Shown: positions 15,384 to 17,106 of the stretch, one piece after another
Numbering within the stretch: the first letter of the stretch is position 1
Layout of the letters: every line of letters starts with the position of its first letter
Origin: Thermoleophilia bacterium
Lineage (GTDB): Bacteria; Actinomycetota; Thermoleophilia; Gaiellales; JAICJC01
Assembly (NCBI GenBank): GCA_025928435.1
Contig: JAICJM010000073.1
Span: 1-17,106, forward strand
Length of the DNA stretch: 17,106 nucleotides
Reading direction: 5' to 3'
Translations under genes and position numbers: made by a program
Notes under the pieces: model-generated
The model's database searches: none
Seen by the model: only the letters and a program-made list of their open reading frames with translations
What the model was told of the DNA's origin: nothing

Positions 15384-15420
15384 GGTTCGCGTGGGGAAAC
15401 CCCTGGTTCCCCCGCGAACC
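15384..15420. repeat. Hairpin, copy 2 of the paired element
   Basis: GGTTCGCG (15384-15391) pairs with CGCGAACC (15413-15420). The inner GGGGAAACC and GGTTCCCC pair with one A bulge. The core GTGGGGAAACCCCTGGTTC closely resembles copy 1. Between the copies (15291-15383) there are further nested GGAGG/CCTCC and GGAGGCG/CGCCTCC complementary segments, so the whole 159-bp stretch resembles a REP/BIME-type or small mobile hairpin element. The bases from 15421 to 15465 hold nothing else recognisable. Confidence 0.65.
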
Positions 15421-15465
15421 CTCTCGCGCGTTGCGTCGGACGTCTTCGCAGCCCACAATGTGAGG

Positions 15466-15660
15466 ATGAGTCGTAGACGAGATCGGCTCGTTGCGGCGGT
15501 CGGCCACTTCATGAAGGAGTACGGCCGCAAGAAGCGAGCCGGCGGGTGGGATCCAAACGATCGCCACTACGACCGTGAGTTGGAGCGGGACCTCAAGCGC
15601 CTGCCGCCCGAGGAGCTCGATGAGTTCCTCCATGGCGATCCGAGCGGGACTCCCGACTAG
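15466..15660 (+). CDS. Small charged hypothetical protein (64 aa)
   Basis: I do not recognise this 64-residue protein. It is highly charged and probably mostly helical: a basic N-terminus (MSRRRDRLVAAVGHFMKEYGRKKRAGGW), a central DRHYDRELERDLKRLP and an acidic end. It has no membrane segment and no cysteine. The ATG at 15466 sits directly after GTGAGG, too close for a normal ribosome binding site; ATG 15511 is an alternative. Codons such as AGA, CGA, GTT, CCA and TTG, rare in the neighbouring genes, hint at a different origin, in line with the hairpin element just upstream. It is convergent with the MerR gene, 40 bp apart. Confidence 0.55.
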   Translation: MSRRRDRLVAAVGHFMKEYGRKKRAGGWDPNDRHYDRELERDLKRLPPEELDEFLHGDPSGTPD

Positions 15661-15700
15661 CGCAGTCGCGGCCGTCCGCTGCGTCGAGCTCGTCTGCCCG

Positions 15701-16396
15701 CTACCGCGCCAGGTCGCGCAGGTCGCGAACGAGCAGGAGATGGGCCAGCTGGCTCGTCAGCTCGGCGAGCGCCTCGAGCTCCTGCAGGCCGGCCTCGCGC
15801 CGCTCGGGGTTGTGCGAGCGCAGGGCCGGGGTCATGATCTGCTCGAGCAGGCCGGCCTCGCGCTCGACGGCCGACCGGAAGGCCTTCAGATGGCGGGCGG
15901 CGACGCCGTAGCGGGCCAGCCGCTGGCAGATGATCACGATCTCGACGTCGGCGCGGCTGTACGGCGACCCGGACTCGCTGGCGTGCCGCTCGATCAGCTG
16001 GAACTCCTCCAGCTCGCGCACGAACGCCGGGTCGGCGTCGGCGGCTGCGAGCAGCTGGTCGAACGTGAGCCGGTCGTCGACGCCGCCGACGAGCCGCGGG
16101 CGGCGGCCCGTACCGGCCGCCGAGCGGCCCTGTGCGATCACCTGGCGGATGACGCGCAGCGGCAGGAACTCGTCCCGCTGCATGCGCAGGATGGCGCGCA
16201 GCTGGTCGACGTCCTCCTCGCCGTAGAGCCGGTACCCACCCGGCGTGCGCCGGGGCGTGATCAGGCGCTGATCCTCGAGGAACCGGATCTTCGAGATGGA
16301 GATGTCCGGGAACTCCTCCTGCAGCGACTTGCACACCGTCCCGATCGTCAGCCGGGAGGAGTTGCCCCTGCGTCCTTCGGTCGCCTCGGCGGACAC
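15701..16396 (-). CDS. MerR-family transcriptional regulator (Rv1828/FtsR-like)
   Basis: A 231-aa regulator. The N-terminal winged helix-turn-helix (about 16-85) has LTIGTVCKSLQEEFPDISISKIRFLEDQRLITPRRTPGGYRLY, the MerR signature in the variant form of the actinobacterial Rv1828/FtsR group, whose members bind DNA as dimers; FtsR of corynebacteria activates ftsZ. A second helix-turn-helix-like region, TFDQLLAAADADPAFVRELEEFQLI with YSRADVEIVIICQRLARYG (111-164), and a helical C-terminal dimerisation segment also match that group. The start is GTG 16396, directly after the TGA of the FHA gene, with GGAG 7 nt upstream, so the two are translationally coupled. The FHA-MerR order parallels Rv1827(GarA)-Rv1828 of Mycobacterium. 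The exact target here is inference. Confidence 0.88.
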   Translation of the reverse strand: MSAEATEGRRGNSSRLTIGTVCKSLQEEFPDISISKIRFLEDQRLITPRRTPGGYRLYGEEDVDQLRAILRMQRDEFLPLRVIRQVIAQGRSAAGTGRRPRLVGGVDDRLTFDQLLAAADADPAFVRELEEFQLIERHASESGSPYSRADVEIVIICQRLARYGVAARHLKAFRSAVEREAGLLEQIMTPALRSHNPERREAGLQELEALAELTSQLAHLLLVRDLRDLAR

Positions 16397-16861
16397 TCAG
16401 GAGCTCCGTTCGATATAGGTCAGCCGGTACTTGCCGATCTGCACCTCGTCGCCGTCGGCCAGGCGGACGCTCTCGATCCGCTGCCGGTTCACGTAGGTGC
16501 CGTTCAGGCTGCCGGCGTCGGACAGGTGCAGGCCGTCGCCGCGGCGCTCGAGCACGGCGTGGTCGCGGGAGACGGTGATGTCGTCGAGGAACACCTCGGC
16601 GTTGGGCGCGCGGCCGATCGCCATCCGGTCGGCGGTGATCGGGAACTGCTCGCCCGCGCGGCCGCCGCCGACGCGGATGACGAGCATCGCCCCCTCGGAG
16701 GAGAGATCGCCGGTGTCGGAGTCGCCCTCCTCCTCGACGTAGGCCGCGAACGCCTGCGTGGGCTCGCCGCCCACGTCGGACTCGAGCAGGCTCGCGCCGC
16801 AGCGGGCGCAGAAGCGCGCCGACTCGCGGTTGTGATGGCCGCACTCGGGGCAGTAGGCCAT
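16397..16861 (-). CDS. FHA-domain protein with N-terminal zinc ribbon (GarA/OdhI-like)
   Basis: A 154-aa protein. The N-terminal zinc ribbon has Cys4, Cys7, Cys18 and Cys21 (CPECGHHN, FCARCG). A linker (about 30-58) contains EPTQAF, which sits where GarA/OdhI carry the phosphorylated ETTSVF motif. The C-terminal FHA domain (about 59-150) has IGR (82-84), SRDH (98-101) and SLNGTYVN (118-125), the phosphothreonine-binding residues. GarA/OdhI proteins switch 2-oxoglutarate dehydrogenase and glutamate metabolism under Ser/Thr kinase control; the zinc ribbon is an added module common in deeper actinobacterial lineages. The ATG at 16861 follows GGTAGG. It is coupled to the MerR gene and lies 49 bp after the RsiG-like gene on the same strand. 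Whether it regulates the same target as GarA is not shown. Confidence 0.88.
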   Translation of the reverse strand: MAYCPECGHHNRESARFCARCGASLLESDVGGEPTQAFAAYVEEEGDSDTGDLSSEGAMLVIRVGGGRAGEQFPITADRMAIGRAPNAEVFLDDITVSRDHAVLERRGDGLHLSDAGSLNGTYVNRQRIESVRLADGDEVQIGKYRLTYIERSS

Positions 16862-16910
16862 GCCTACCTACCCCTGCCGGACGGGGCAGAAATCATGGTG
16901 TCGTCGTCCC

Positions 16911-17106
16911 TCACCCTCCGGGCGGAGAGCCGTGCTCGTCGTCGAGGCCCGGCGGGGGCCCGCGGTGGGCGAGGATCTCCGTCAGGCGGTCGATGTCGAT
17001 CTCCGACAGCGACGTCTTCGTCCCCGCCTCGCGGCGCTTGACGCGGTCGACCAGCTCGGCGCGGAGGATGTCGATCTTGCCGTGCAGCAGGCGGCGCCGG
17101 TACGAC
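16911..17106 (-). CDS. C-terminal fragment of an RsiG-like (c-di-GMP-responsive anti-sigma) protein
   Basis: The last 64 residues plus TGA of a gene that continues past the right edge. The fragment begins SYRRRLLHGKIDILRAELVD and continues with DIDRLTEILAHRGPPPGLDD. It shows S-x2-R-x3-H-x3-D, matching the second half of the RsiG c-di-GMP-binding motif E-x3-S-x2-R-x3-Q-x3-D with His in place of Gln; the leading Glu would lie just outside the window. RsiG binds c-di-GMP and sequesters the sporulation/motility sigma WhiG in Streptomyces. A single-motif version is reported in Rubrobacter. This is recognised from motif and overall resemblance to proteins labelled 'aerial mycelium formation protein'. 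The upstream part must be seen to confirm. It precedes the FHA and MerR genes, probably in one operon. Confidence 0.65.
   Translation of the reverse strand, partial: SYRRRLLHGKIDILRAELVDRVKRREAGTKTSLSEIDIDRLTEILAHRGPPPGLDDEHGSPPGG

Noticed and set aside
13489..15633. A 714-codon minus-strand open frame over the oxidoreductase and dioxygenase genes
   Set aside because: It crosses two genes with unmistakable catalytic motifs on the plus strand and the paired hairpins; it is a GC-driven shadow.
1..17106. CRISPR arrays, tRNAs, rRNAs, transposases, phage genes, toxin-antitoxin or defence genes
   Set aside because: None seen on either strand; the HNH-repeat protein is the only gene with a link to mobile elements and it lacks a nuclease.

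Overview
This is a high-GC chromosomal window from an actinobacterium, most likely a deep-branching lineage such as class Thermoleophilia (Gaiellales or Solirubrobacterales). The lineage call is inference. It rests on the base composition, the MurT/GatD peptidoglycan amidation pair, the FHA (GarA-like) gene followed by a MerR (Rv1828/FtsR-like) gene, and a C-terminal fragment resembling the actinobacterial anti-sigma factor RsiG. I see no rRNA, tRNA, CRISPR array, transposase or phage genes.

Layout. 1-2000 (minus): murT then gatD (cut by the left edge), overlapping by ATGA. 2057-2805 (plus): a good extended -10 promoter and a protein built of homing-endonuclease-associated repeats with no nuclease domain. 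2798-3232 (minus): a Cys-containing unknown protein. 3419-4363 (plus): a primary-type sigma-70 factor. 4386-4426: a long inverted repeat. 4430-5386 (plus): an LPG-synthase-like (YbhN/AglD) membrane protein. 5485-7681 (minus): a membrane HD-GYP phosphodiesterase followed by a degenerate GGDEF protein. 7682-8124: a non-coding gap with a near-consensus promoter, a structured segment and a strong hairpin, which is a candidate small RNA. 8125-10551 (plus): an 808-aa coiled-coil protein with a 94-aa internal duplication. 10595-11407 (plus): a membrane diguanylate cyclase with intact GGEEF and I-site. 11404-12024 (minus): a second Cys-containing unknown protein. 12079-12609 (plus): apt. 12615-13496 (minus): an ECF41/SigJ-type sigma factor with a SnoaL-like tail, divergent from an NAD(P)-binding NmrA-like protein (13588-14379) across a palindromic promoter region. 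14398-15261 (plus): a PhyH-type Fe(II)/2OG dioxygenase. 15262-15420: two related hairpins. 15466-15660: a 64-aa unknown protein. 15701-16861 (minus): FHA/zinc-ribbon gene, then MerR gene. 16911-17106 (minus): the 3' end of an RsiG-like gene.

How the genes fit together. The strongest theme is cyclic di-GMP: an apparently active, feedback-inhibitable synthase, an apparently intact HD-GYP hydrolase, a catalytically dead GGDEF protein and a piece of a probable c-di-GMP-responsive anti-sigma. Two sigma factors are also present. The ECF41 factor probably controls itself and perhaps its divergent oxidoreductase neighbour. The most likely undescribed elements are the candidate RNA at about 7717-7940, the paired hairpin element at 15262-15420, and the repeat-only homing-endonuclease-like protein. 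All functional statements are from reading motifs by eye; no database search was possible.
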